Source: Enterococcus mundtii | GTDB taxonomy: Bacteria; Bacillota; Bacilli; Lactobacillales; Enterococcaceae | Direction: 5' to 3' | Length of the DNA: 64,000 nt | NCBI RefSeq assembly: GCF_013394305.1 | Contig: NZ_AP019810.1 | Span: 1-64,000, forward strand | Shown here: piece by piece, positions 26,082 to 33,828 of the stretch | Layout of the letters: each line of letters opens with the position of its first letter | How positions within the stretch are numbered: the first letter of the stretch is position 1 | The notes under the pieces: generated by a model | Database searches by the model: none | The model's input: only the letters and a program-made list of their open reading frames with translations | What the model was told of the DNA's origin: nothing | Made by a program: the position numbers and the translations under genes

Positions 26082-26888
26082 GTGAAAAAAATAGTAACGA
26101 TTGGAGGATCTGATCCGTTTGCTGGTGGCGGCATACAGTCCGATTTAAAGACATTTGAAAACCATCATATTTTTGGGATGAGTGCATTGACCTGTATCGG
26201 AATGCTTGACTCAGATGGTTCGTTTATATTAGAGACGATCCCGCCTGAATGGTTAGCCAAGCAGCTAGATTCGATTCGACGTATGACAGATTTAGATGGC
26301 ATAAAAATTGGCTTATTACATTCATTGGAAGCCATTGACGTTGTGAAGGATTTCCTTACATATTTTGAGGATGTTCCCATTGTGATCGATCCTGTGTTTG
26401 CCTTTAAGGAAACAGCAAATACCTTGAATCAAGCTTATATGCAAAAAATGATACAGGAGTTATTTCCTTTTGCGGATGTATTGACCCCGAATTTGAAAGA
26501 AGCCTCCCTGCTTTATGGCCAACCCGTTCAAACTTTTCTCCAAATGACCGATTGTGCAAAATATATCCATTCACTAGGTGCTAGGAACGTAGTGATCAAA
26601 GGTGGTACTGGGATTATCGGTAACAAAGCATTGGATGTTTTATTCAACGGAAATGAAACAATCTCATTTAGACGGGAAAAGTTAGACGAACAGACTGTCA
26701 ACGGTGCAGGATGTACATTTGCTTCCGCGATTGCCGCAAATCTGGTCTTAGATTATCCTTTGGCGGATGCTGTTGCCCGGAGTAAGGATTTTGTTTATGA
26801 CTGTATCTTGAATGGTGTCATGATGAATGATCAAACAGGAAGTGTTTGGTCGAAAGGAAAAGGAGTGGAAATAACGAATGAATACTAA
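26082..26888 (+). CDS. pdxK: pyridoxal/hydroxymethylpyrimidine kinase (ThiD/PdxK family)
   Basis: Ribokinase-fold kinase of 268 residues that phosphorylates pyridoxine-type vitamers or hydroxymethylpyrimidine. Motifs are GGSDPFAGGGIQSDLKTF at the N-terminus (about 8-25), TPNLKEASLLYG, VVIKGGTG, and the anion hole and catalytic Asp region; here NGAGCTFASAIAA gives the usual GAGC-T-FA signature, with Cys as in the PdxK-type ThiD branch. The start is GTG at 26082 with GGAGGG upstream. The ECF transporter gene overlaps its end by 11 bases, which suggests it traps the imported vitamin. B6 is favoured by the Cys-type motif, but thiamine precursor is not excluded. Confidence 0.82.
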   Translation: MKKIVTIGGSDPFAGGGIQSDLKTFENHHIFGMSALTCIGMLDSDGSFILETIPPEWLAKQLDSIRRMTDLDGIKIGLLHSLEAIDVVKDFLTYFEDVPIVIDPVFAFKETANTLNQAYMQKMIQELFPFADVLTPNLKEASLLYGQPVQTFLQMTDCAKYIHSLGARNVVIKGGTGIIGNKALDVLFNGNETISFRREKLDEQTVNGAGCTFASAIAANLVLDYPLADAVARSKDFVYDCILNGVMMNDQTGSVWSKGKGVEITNEY

Positions 26889-27375
26889 AAAAATTGCGAT
26901 TTATGCCATGCTGACGGCTTTAACTGTGGGCGTTTCTTTGGTCATCTTGATTCCAATACCTGGAACCAACGGATTTGTCACCTTATGTGAAGTTGGCATT
27001 TATACGGCAGCTGCTCTGTTCGGGCCGATGGGTGGATTGATTGTTGGTGCAGGAAGTGGTTTGTTTATTGATTTATTATCCGGCTATCCCCAATGGGCGA
27101 TTTTCTCTTTATTGATCCATGGCTTACAAGGACTGGTTGCTGGCTATTTTGCGGGTAAAGGTTCTGTGCGTTGGGGCTTTGGTTTATCACTTGGAACGAT
27201 CATCATGGTTGCTGGCTACTTCTTTGCCAGTTGGTTGCTTTATGACTGGCCAGTCGGTGTCGCATCGCTACCAAGTAATTTAGTCCAAAACATTGTCGGT
27301 ATCGTGGTGGCGATCCCACTTACAAAGGCATTGATGCGTTTACCTCTGCAACAATCAACGGTAAAAAATAAGTAA
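26878..27375 (+). CDS. ECF transporter substrate-binding (S) component
   Basis: Integral membrane protein of 165 residues with five to six hydrophobic segments. The alanine-rich N-terminus ([17 protein letters not shown]) recalls the helix by which S components dock on the shared EcfT. It would bind a vitamin and work with an EcfAAT module encoded elsewhere. Overlap with the upstream kinase gene (11 bases) indicates that both handle the same vitamin, so pyridoxine or hydroxymethylpyrimidine is likely. AAAGGAG lies 12 bases before ATG, a slightly long spacing. The next gene, UPF0340, follows by 16 bases. Confidence 0.82.
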   Translation: MNTKKIAIYAMLTALTVGVSLVILIPIPGTNGFVTLCEVGIYTAAALFGPMGGLIVGAGSGLFIDLLSGYPQWAIFSLLIHGLQGLVAGYFAGKGSVRWGFGLSLGTIIMVAGYFFASWLLYDWPVGVASLPSNLVQNIVGIVVAIPLTKALMRLPLQQSTVKNK

Positions 27376-27391
27376 AAAGGATGAATTGAAA

Positions 27392-27940
27392 ATGGAAGTA
27401 TCAAAAGACAGTTTCAAACAGCAATTATCTGAAATGGTTTCGGACGTTCTCAATGAAGCCAATCTTAAAGCAGGCGATCTATTCATTGTAGGATGCAGTA
27501 CCAGTGAAATTGTTGGTGGACATATTGGTAAAAACTCAAATGCAGAAATCGGACAATGGGTCATCGAAACATTGAAAGAACAATTAGACCCTCTGGACAT
27601 TTCGTTAGCAGTCCAAGGCTGCGAACACCTTAATCGAGCATTAGTCGTCGAACGTCCAGTAGCGGAAAAGAAACAATTTGAGATCGTCTCTGTCATTCCG
27701 GCACTCCATGCAGGAGGTGCCTGCTCAGTTGCAGCATTTGAACAATTCAGCGATCCTGTCGAAGTGGAACATGTCGTTGCTCAAGCAGGAATCGACATCG
27801 GTGATACTGCGATCGGGATGCACATCAAACATGTTCAAGTGCCTGTACGTCCTCGTTCTAACACATTAGGTCATGCGCATGTCACTGCTTTACGGTCTCG
27901 CCCTAAATACATTGGCGGACCTCGCGCGCAATACGAATAA
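27392..27940 (+). CDS. UPF0340 (YwlG) family protein
   Basis: Conserved Firmicutes protein of unknown function, 182 residues from the ATG at 27392. A TTG two codons earlier, closer to AAAAAGG, is an alternative start. Typical family segments are [16 protein letters not shown] (near the N-terminus), [22 protein letters not shown], and the C-terminal [20 protein letters not shown] followed by a KYIGGPRA end. No signal or membrane segment is present. It is in the same transcript as the vitamin kinase and ECF genes, though the family is often found elsewhere, so a shared role is only a hint. Confidence 0.88.
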   Translation: MEVSKDSFKQQLSEMVSDVLNEANLKAGDLFIVGCSTSEIVGGHIGKNSNAEIGQWVIETLKEQLDPLDISLAVQGCEHLNRALVVERPVAEKKQFEIVSVIPALHAGGACSVAAFEQFSDPVEVEHVVAQAGIDIGDTAIGMHIKHVQVPVRPRSNTLGHAHVTALRSRPKYIGGPRAQYE

Positions 27941-27941
27941 G

Positions 27942-27996
27942 AAAAAACTACGAACGAATAAGAGAATTGTTCCCTTTCTTACGTTCGTAGTTTTTT
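27942..27996. terminator. bidirectional terminator between UPF0340 and alpha-glucosidase
   Basis: A 15-base-pair stem (AAAAAACTACGAACG with CGTTCGTAGTTTTTT) has a nested TAAGA/TCTTA pair in the loop. A and T runs on both sides serve the two convergent genes. Confidence 0.9.
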
Positions 27997-28004
27997 CATG
28001 TGAG

Positions 28005-29645
28005 CTAAATTTTTCGATAAAGGCGCGCTTCATAAGGAGCGAATGTACCACTTGATTGAAATTCTTGACCAGGTTGATTTTCCAATAATACTTCCCAATT
28101 TGTTTCGATTTCCGTTGGTAAGGTATAAGTCGCTGCTTCATCAGTCAAGTTGACGATGATCAGATAACGTTCTTCATCTAGGACTCGTTCGTATACAAAG
28201 AGCTGTTCATTTTCAGGAAGATATTCATTGAAACTACCATAAATCAACCCTTTGTTTTCTCGACGTAGGGTAATCATTTTTTTGTAAAAAGATAAAATCG
28301 ATTCTGGGTCATTGGTTTGATCAGCGACGTTGATCATTTGATAATTCGGATTGACCAGTAACCAAGGGGCAACCTTAGAAAAACCAGCATACGAATGATC
28401 ATCCCATTGCATCGGTGTACGACTATTATCTCTTGTGGTATTGGCTACGATATCCAATGCTTCTTCTTCAGAACGTCCTTCATCAAGCAATTGTTGATAG
28501 AGTCTTTTCGAATCCACTGCATCGATCTCATCAATAGAGGAAAATGGTAGATTCGTCATACCGATTTCTTGTCCTTGATAAATAAATGGCGTACCTTGTA
28601 AAAAGAAATACATCATGGCGATTGCTTTTGCAGAAACTTGCCAATACGCAGGAGACGTATCTCCAAAGACAGACACACATCTTGGCACGTCATGGTTTTC
28701 CATATAAAGAGCATTCCAACCTTTACCATCCAGTGCTCGTTGCCAAGCGCTCAATGATTGTTTCAAACTCAATACATCTAGATCACCGTCTTTTTCATGT
28801 TTCCAGATCGAAATATGGTCAAACTCAAAAATCATATCAAAATAGCCATTTTCGCCTACCCACTCAGGTCCTTCGTTTGCAGATACCCCACTTGCTTCTC
28901 CTACCGTCATAATATCGTATTCATCAAAGACATTTTTTAATTCTGTCAAATGATCTTCAATACCGGAGACATTTTGAAAAGGAGAAAATGGGTTCTCAGT
29001 TGCCTTGACAGAGTATTCATCTTTTTTTACATGAGAAATGGCATCTAAGCGGAAACCATCGATCCCTTTATCTAACCACCAGCGGATCATCGTGAAGAGT
29101 TCAGCTTTTAACTTGTCACTTTCCCAGTTCAAGTCAGGTTGTTCTTTTGCAAAAATGTGTAAGTAGTATTGACCAGTTTGTTCATCGTATTGCCAAGCTG
29201 AACCGCCAAAGATCGACTGCCATTCATTTGGGGCTTGATCAGGTGTGCCATCGACCCAAATGTAGTAATCACGGTAAGGGTTATCGACTGACTGGCGAGA
29301 TTCAATAAACCATTCATGCTGATCAGAACTATGATTGATGACGAGATCCATGATGATCTTTATCCCCATCTGATGGGCTTCAGCTAATAAGGCATCAAAC
29401 TCATCCATTGTACCAAACTTCTCAAGGATTGCTTGATAATCGCTGATATCATAGCCGTTATCGACAAATGGTGACTGATAAATAGGGTTGATCCAAATAA
29501 AGTCGATCCCTAACTCTTTCAAATAGCTAAGTTTTTCGCGAATGCCGTTGATATCACCGATACCGTCGTTGTCGCTATCTTTAAAGCTCGCTGGGTAGAT
29601 TTGATACCCAACTGCTTCTTTCCACCACTTTTCTGACTGCTTCAT
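28005..29645 (-). CDS. malL: GH13 alpha-glucosidase (oligo-1,6-glucosidase/maltase type)
   Basis: Cytoplasmic exo-acting alpha-glucosidase of 546 residues that hydrolyses maltose, isomaltose or short maltodextrins. Family GH13 motifs are DLVINHSSD, GFRLDAISH (nucleophile Asp), TVGEAS (acid/base Glu) and NHDVPR; EQPDLNWE is the oligo-1,6-glucosidase/DexB signature. The residue after the nucleophile is Ala; many alpha-1,6-specific members have Val there, so an alpha-1,4 preference is possible. The start is the ATG at 29645 with GGGGGAT upstream. Its promoter carries the same TGTTAC-type operator as the maltodextrin operon 27 kb away, plus a cre box. Confidence 0.92.
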   Translation of the reverse strand: MKQSEKWWKEAVGYQIYPASFKDSDNDGIGDINGIREKLSYLKELGIDFIWINPIYQSPFVDNGYDISDYQAILEKFGTMDEFDALLAEAHQMGIKIIMDLVINHSSDQHEWFIESRQSVDNPYRDYYIWVDGTPDQAPNEWQSIFGGSAWQYDEQTGQYYLHIFAKEQPDLNWESDKLKAELFTMIRWWLDKGIDGFRLDAISHVKKDEYSVKATENPFSPFQNVSGIEDHLTELKNVFDEYDIMTVGEASGVSANEGPEWVGENGYFDMIFEFDHISIWKHEKDGDLDVLSLKQSLSAWQRALDGKGWNALYMENHDVPRCVSVFGDTSPAYWQVSAKAIAMMYFFLQGTPFIYQGQEIGMTNLPFSSIDEIDAVDSKRLYQQLLDEGRSEEEALDIVANTTRDNSRTPMQWDDHSYAGFSKVAPWLLVNPNYQMINVADQTNDPESILSFYKKMITLRRENKGLIYGSFNEYLPENEQLFVYERVLDEERYLIIVNLTDEAATYTLPTEIETNWEVLLENQPGQEFQSSGTFAPYEARLYRKI

Positions 29646-29666
29646 GCTTATCCCCCTTTTTTCTTT

Positions 29667-29711
29667 ATTATAGCTCAATTTCAAGCGGTTACATATTTGT
29701 TACCGTTAACT
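29667..29711 (-). promoter_or_regulatory. alpha-glucosidase promoter with cre box and maltose-type operator
   Basis: The minus strand has TATAAT (plus 29667-29672). The cre-like TTCAAGCGGTTACA lies at 29680-29693, between or over the -35 region. The dyad GTTACCGTTAAC at 29699-29710 differs by one base from the malX site at 56493. No good -35 consensus is present, as would suit an activated promoter. Confidence 0.72.
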
Positions 29712-29767
29712 TTTTTCATGCTTACATCAGTTGGAGTAGTGCTTATCATAAATGAAAGAACTCAAAA

Positions 29768-29816
29768 AAGCGAACATCAAAGACCATGAGTGACGCATCA
29801 TCTTTGATATTCGCTT
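29768..29816 (-). terminator. terminator after the MoxR-VWA gene
   Basis: AAGCGAA-ATCAAAGA pairs with TCTTTGAT-TTCGCTT. On the minus strand six T follow. Confidence 0.85.
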
Positions 29817-29821
29817 AATAT

Positions 29822-32059
29822 TTATAAATAACGAGAAATCAATTGGATCAATTGTTTAGGAAATGTCGATAAATCGGTAATATCGACGAAGCGACTTGCG
29901 CCATAGATTTCTTTGATTTCTTCCTTATCTTGTCCAATTGCCGCAGAAATAAAGACGATACCTTGGCGTTCATATTCGGTCAAGACTTCTTGGATATCTT
30001 TTTTTGCTTTAGCGCCTGTATAATCAGGTAACGCTTTTGGTTGGCCATCACTGATGTTGACGATCAGTTTGGTTGTCGCAGGTTGTTCTGTCAGCTTTCC
30101 AGCGATCAGACGCAACACTGCACCATCACGATTATTTTGTCTTGGCTTCATAGTCACTAATTTCTGTTCCAACCACTCAAATGAATCTGAAAATTCTTTG
30201 TACGAAAAGACAGATGTCTTTTCTCTTGTCGAAACATCTGCTGTATCCCCGTAGATCAATAAAGGAATACGTACTTTTTTAGCAAATGCGGAAATAGCAA
30301 ATGCAGCTTTTTTTGCAGCTAACATGCGGTCTTCACGAACCATCGAACCAGATTCATCGATTCGTAAAGCCACTGCCAAAGAAGGTTGTTCGTGAGGGGG
30401 ATTTTTTTTATCAAATTGCCGTAAATCACCATAAGCTACTCGACTAGCATTAAAACGTTGGCCTTCGTACTTTCCTTTTTGATAAGTTTCGCTTTGTTCA
30501 TTTTCCAAAAGATCAAGGATTTGCCGACTCAATGAATCCACGATCGGATCGATTTCTTGTCGGATAGTCGCTACTTCAGGATTTATGACAGCAAACTTAG
30601 GGCGATGAACGATCATTCCTTCTTTTTCATGGATCGTACCTTTCATCAGCTGCCGCGCTTCTTTATTGAGTTCACGCTTGAGTTGCTTGTCTAAGGCTTC
30701 CATATCTGAAGCTGACATCTCTTGGGATTCATCATCTGCTTGGTTTTGTTGTTGACTTCGTCCTTCGACTTCCTGGCTCCGCTCTTCCGATAAAGGTAAC
30801 GTGTCTATCGGGGTTTCTTCTTTCGCCGCTGCTTCCTTTGTCTGCTCTTCTGGTAACACTTCCTCTTTTTCTGAGGGTTGTTCAGCAAGGGATGTTGTTT
30901 CTTCTGCCAACTGATCGATTTGACGTTCTATCGCTTCTTCTGCACGAATTGTCCGTCCTTTGGTTCGTGGGGATTCGTCTGATAAGTCCCCCCATTTCTT
31001 TTGTCGAAGCAATTCTCTGAGTTCATCTAAAAGCCCACTATCAGTTAGTGCAGTCGTCAAAATGTGTAATTCATCTGGATCAGTCGTCAGTTTATATAAG
31101 ACTTTAGGATAGAGCGATACGAAAATGTCTTGATTTTGTTTCATTGTATTGACCCAATAAAAATAAGAACGCATACCTGCCACACCTTTGATAGCATTTG
31201 CTTTGGCAGTTTCATCTAACAAACGGATCACTTCTGCCATTTTCAACAAAAGTGTCGGCTCTTTGACTTGTGTCTTGCTGATAGCGCGTTCCACCATGAC
31301 TGAAAGCTCTGGCAGGTCCATTTTCTCAGCATGTTGCATACGATCTCGAAGCGATTCATTCAACGGTCGGTTTCCTTGGTAGTTGCGATTGGTTGTAATG
31401 ATGATGATACAATCAGGGTGGCGTTTGATCACACCAGTAGGTAAGTTCAACAAACCGTTCGTTTCTAAGGCAGAGTTCAAGGCAACAAGAACCGAAGCAT
31501 CACGTATCACCGTTGGTTCTTGGATTTCTAAAAGATAACCCTTTTCGATCGCACGAACGATTTCTGACGGATAGTATTTGTAGTGGATCGTACTTTCTTC
31601 GTTGTTTTCGATTCGTTGCACGAGATCGGCTAATTTCTGTTTGGCTGTTTGTTGATCGACGGAGTAATATTGTTCGATCAACGTCAATACCGCAGATAAT
31701 GTATCCGTTTGATAAATAGCGGTCAATAACTCTTGATCCTCTTCTTGGTCTGAATCAATGACAGGTAGTAACGCACCAAAGACATCTGATTTATCCATAT
31801 CAGCAAAGCATGTTACTTTCGTATAAGGTAACTGCAGATCACAGGATAATGCTTTGGCTAATTGCGTTTTCCCAGAACCTGCATCTCCTTCCAATAGCAC
31901 ATTGCTGATTTTCATTTCCGGATCTAGCCAGTTTGCTTTGATTTCAGTTGCAATACGCAGCTCTTCAGCACTTGTTTGATGACTTGTCGGTTTTTTCCAG
32001 ATCATTTGTTTTTCGATCGGCGTAAACGTTCGTTGATCGGTGAGTGAAAAGTTTTCCAT
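29822..32059 (-). CDS. MoxR-type AAA ATPase fused to a VWA domain
   Basis: Large cytoplasmic protein of 745 residues. The N-terminal AAA+ module (about 30-345) has Walker A EGDAGSGKTQLAK and the sensor region IIIITTNRNYQGNR. A highly charged Glu/Gln/Lys linker (about 350-470) follows. A C-terminal von Willebrand A domain (about 550-745) has an intact MIDAS, RIDESGSM. The layout resembles magnesium-chelatase BchD or CoxD/CoxE-type systems in one chain. Such ATPases usually assemble or activate metal enzymes or complexes. The gene follows DUF6530 by 22 bases with only that partner, so the client is unknown. Confidence 0.87.
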   Translation of the reverse strand: MENFSLTDQRTFTPIEKQMIWKKPTSHQTSAEELRIATEIKANWLDPEMKISNVLLEGDAGSGKTQLAKALSCDLQLPYTKVTCFADMDKSDVFGALLPVIDSDQEEDQELLTAIYQTDTLSAVLTLIEQYYSVDQQTAKQKLADLVQRIENNEESTIHYKYYPSEIVRAIEKGYLLEIQEPTVIRDASVLVALNSALETNGLLNLPTGVIKRHPDCIIIITTNRNYQGNRPLNESLRDRMQHAEKMDLPELSVMVERAISKTQVKEPTLLLKMAEVIRLLDETAKANAIKGVAGMRSYFYWVNTMKQNQDIFVSLYPKVLYKLTTDPDELHILTTALTDSGLLDELRELLRQKKWGDLSDESPRTKGRTIRAEEAIERQIDQLAEETTSLAEQPSEKEEVLPEEQTKEAAAKEETPIDTLPLSEERSQEVEGRSQQQNQADDESQEMSASDMEALDKQLKRELNKEARQLMKGTIHEKEGMIVHRPKFAVINPEVATIRQEIDPIVDSLSRQILDLLENEQSETYQKGKYEGQRFNASRVAYGDLRQFDKKNPPHEQPSLAVALRIDESGSMVREDRMLAAKKAAFAISAFAKKVRIPLLIYGDTADVSTREKTSVFSYKEFSDSFEWLEQKLVTMKPRQNNRDGAVLRLIAGKLTEQPATTKLIVNISDGQPKALPDYTGAKAKKDIQEVLTEYERQGIVFISAAIGQDKEEIKEIYGASRFVDITDLSTFPKQLIQLISRYL

Positions 32060-32081
32060 GATTAAACACTTCCTTATAACA

Positions 32082-32561
32082 TTAATACCCTAGATCATCT
32101 AATAGACGTTTCAAGATACGAAAACGTTCACCAAGTAATTCGCCATCTTTTTGTAAAGCATCGTAGTATAACATGATATCTTCATCGATTTTAGGGTTTT
32201 TCGTGTCCACTTCCACCGTCATCCGGTTTCCTTGCAAACCGATGATATCAACGACAGGATTTTCAGGGTCGTAAAATTTTTCATGGCGGTAAGCATCTTG
32301 GAAGTATACACTTCCTTGCGCCACTAAGATCGCTAAGTCAAGGATACGAGTGATCGGTAATTCTTCCGATTGACGTGACCACTTTTCACCTGTATGACGC
32401 CACACTTTTCCTGAGATATCGACTTTGCCTCGATCATTCCACTGAGCTAATCCTAAAGACAGTCCTTTTGCATCTGTATGCAAGGCATTTCTGCCATCAA
32501 CTTTATCATAATCTTCAACGACGATCACTGGTTTATGTTTCAAATTTGTTGGTATTTCCAT
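32082..32561 (-). CDS. DUF6530 family protein, partner of the MoxR-VWA ATPase
   Basis: Soluble protein of 159 residues, which I assign to DUF6530 from memory of its characteristic opening (LKHKPVIVVEDYDKVDGRN) and its habit of lying next to AAA-VWA genes; the assignment is moderate. It contains conserved-looking WNDRGKVDISGKVWRHTGEKW, LAQGSVYFQDAYRHEKFYD and a helical C-terminus. No catalytic motif is clear. It heads the two-gene operon; a 27-base inverted repeat lies just upstream of it. It may be an adaptor or client of the ATPase. Confidence 0.62.
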   Translation of the reverse strand: MEIPTNLKHKPVIVVEDYDKVDGRNALHTDAKGLSLGLAQWNDRGKVDISGKVWRHTGEKWSRQSEELPITRILDLAILVAQGSVYFQDAYRHEKFYDPENPVVDIIGLQGNRMTVEVDTKNPKIDEDIMLYYDALQKDGELLGERFRILKRLLDDLGY

Positions 32562-32579
32562 CCTTCTCTACTCCTTTTT

Positions 32580-32606
32580 AGTAATTTAGTGATTTAGTAA
32601 ATTACT
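32580..32606 (-). promoter_or_regulatory. inverted repeat upstream of DUF6530/MoxR-VWA operon
   Basis: AGTAATTTA and TAAATTACT are perfect arms around GTGATTTAG, with an additional TTTAGT direct repeat. It lies about 20 bases upstream of the DUF6530 start, where a bound regulator would meet RNA polymerase. No cognate regulator is seen nearby. Confidence 0.5.
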
Positions 32607-32647
32607 AGATAATTAAAGATAGTATAAATTAATTAGGGTAGAAATGC

Positions 32648-32685
32648 AAAAAAACAGTCCAAGCAAGTCATTGCTCAAACTGTTT
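32648..32685 (-). terminator. terminator after the degV gene
   Basis: AAACAGT..AGCAA pairs with TTGCT..ACTGTTT; on the minus strand seven T follow. It lies about 30 bases after the DegV stop. Confidence 0.82.
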
Positions 32686-32716
32686 CTTTTCTTTGTGTTT
32701 TTGCTTTCTGCCCTAT

Positions 32717-33565
32717 TTATTGTGCAGAGATCGCAATACCGATCGCTTTTTCACCCAAGTGACTACCGATCACTGGACCAAAATGGCCGATCTCGATTTC
32801 TGCTTGTGGGTATTGTTTTTGAAGTTTTGCTTTTTCTTCTTCGGCAACTTCTAAATTGTTTGCATGGATCACATATAATTTTACTGGTGGCTTAATTTCT
32901 TCATTTCGTTTGCCAATGATTTGCTCTGCACGGGCAAAAGCTTTTTTACTTGAACGGATCTTCTCGAATAAGATGATCTTACCTTCTGAAAAAGTAAGGA
33001 TCGGTTTGATTTTCAATAGTCCCCCGATCAGCGCAGCCCCATTAGTCAAGCGACCTCCGCGGACTAAGTTGTTCAAGTCATCAACGATCAAATAGGCGTA
33101 TGTATTGTCTCTAATTCGATCGATGTGAGCTAAAATGGCTTCAAGTGAATAACCTTTATCATTCAAGTCTAAAGCAGATTCGACCATATGCCCCATTGGC
33201 ATACTGGTGATTTTCGAATCATAAGGAATAATCGTCATCTCTTTGACGTCGTCTTTCATCGCGAATAATGTATTGACGAATCCAGAAATCCCACTTGATA
33301 AGTGTATGCTTAAGATCGTATCATAGCCTTTGGTTTTCAGTTCTTCATATAGTGCCAAAACTTCACCTACAGCAGGTTGGGAAGTTGTTGGAAAATCTTT
33401 ACTGTTTTTCAATAGTCCGTAATATTCGTCTGCTTCGATGTCAATGCCTTCGTTATAAATTTTTCCATCCAAGATCACAGGAATAGGAATCACATATAAA
33501 TCAGGATGGTTTTTGATACGTGTTGGCAGGAAAGCTGTACTGTCAGTTACGATTGCTAATTTCAT
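32717..33565 (-). CDS. DegV family fatty-acid-binding protein
   Basis: Soluble protein of 282 residues that binds a fatty acid and acts with fatty-acid kinase FakA in phospholipid synthesis (FakB role, inferred from family). The N-terminal TDSTAFLP matches the conserved TDS-(T/S) head, ILSIHLSSGISGF carries the second conserved Ser motif, and the C-terminal half has HFGPVIGSHLGEKAIGI with the conserved His/Gly. Gram-positives carry several paralogues and the lipid preference cannot be told. It is a single gene, with its own terminator. Confidence 0.93.
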   Translation of the reverse strand: MKLAIVTDSTAFLPTRIKNHPDLYVIPIPVILDGKIYNEGIDIEADEYYGLLKNSKDFPTTSQPAVGEVLALYEELKTKGYDTILSIHLSSGISGFVNTLFAMKDDVKEMTIIPYDSKITSMPMGHMVESALDLNDKGYSLEAILAHIDRIRDNTYAYLIVDDLNNLVRGGRLTNGAALIGGLLKIKPILTFSEGKIILFEKIRSSKKAFARAEQIIGKRNEEIKPPVKLYVIHANNLEVAEEEKAKLQKQYPQAEIEIGHFGPVIGSHLGEKAIGIAISAQ

Positions 33566-33722
33566 TTATTTAAGTTCCTCGTTTCAAAGAATTTTACCAG
33601 TCCTTAATACTATATCATAAGTAAGAAAAGATTTGAACCTTTGTCCAGATTATAGAAAAAGCAACCCATGTTTTTTATTAAAATCTAAGGTTTTTATCAC
33701 TTTCATTATTTATTAGAATGAA

Positions 33723-33765
33723 TAAAAGCCAGGACTAGAAAATTTTTCTCAAGTCCTGACTTATT
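33723..33765 (-). terminator. terminator after the flippase gene
   Basis: On the minus strand, AAGTCAGGACT pairs with AGTCCTGGCTT around a 15-base loop, followed by TTATT. It is about 65 bases after the stop. Confidence 0.78.
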
Positions 33766-33828
33766 ATCCGAAATTAGCTTGCACTCTTAGTTAGCTATAG
33801 AACCACTGGTGCTTGCCAAAGCATCCCC

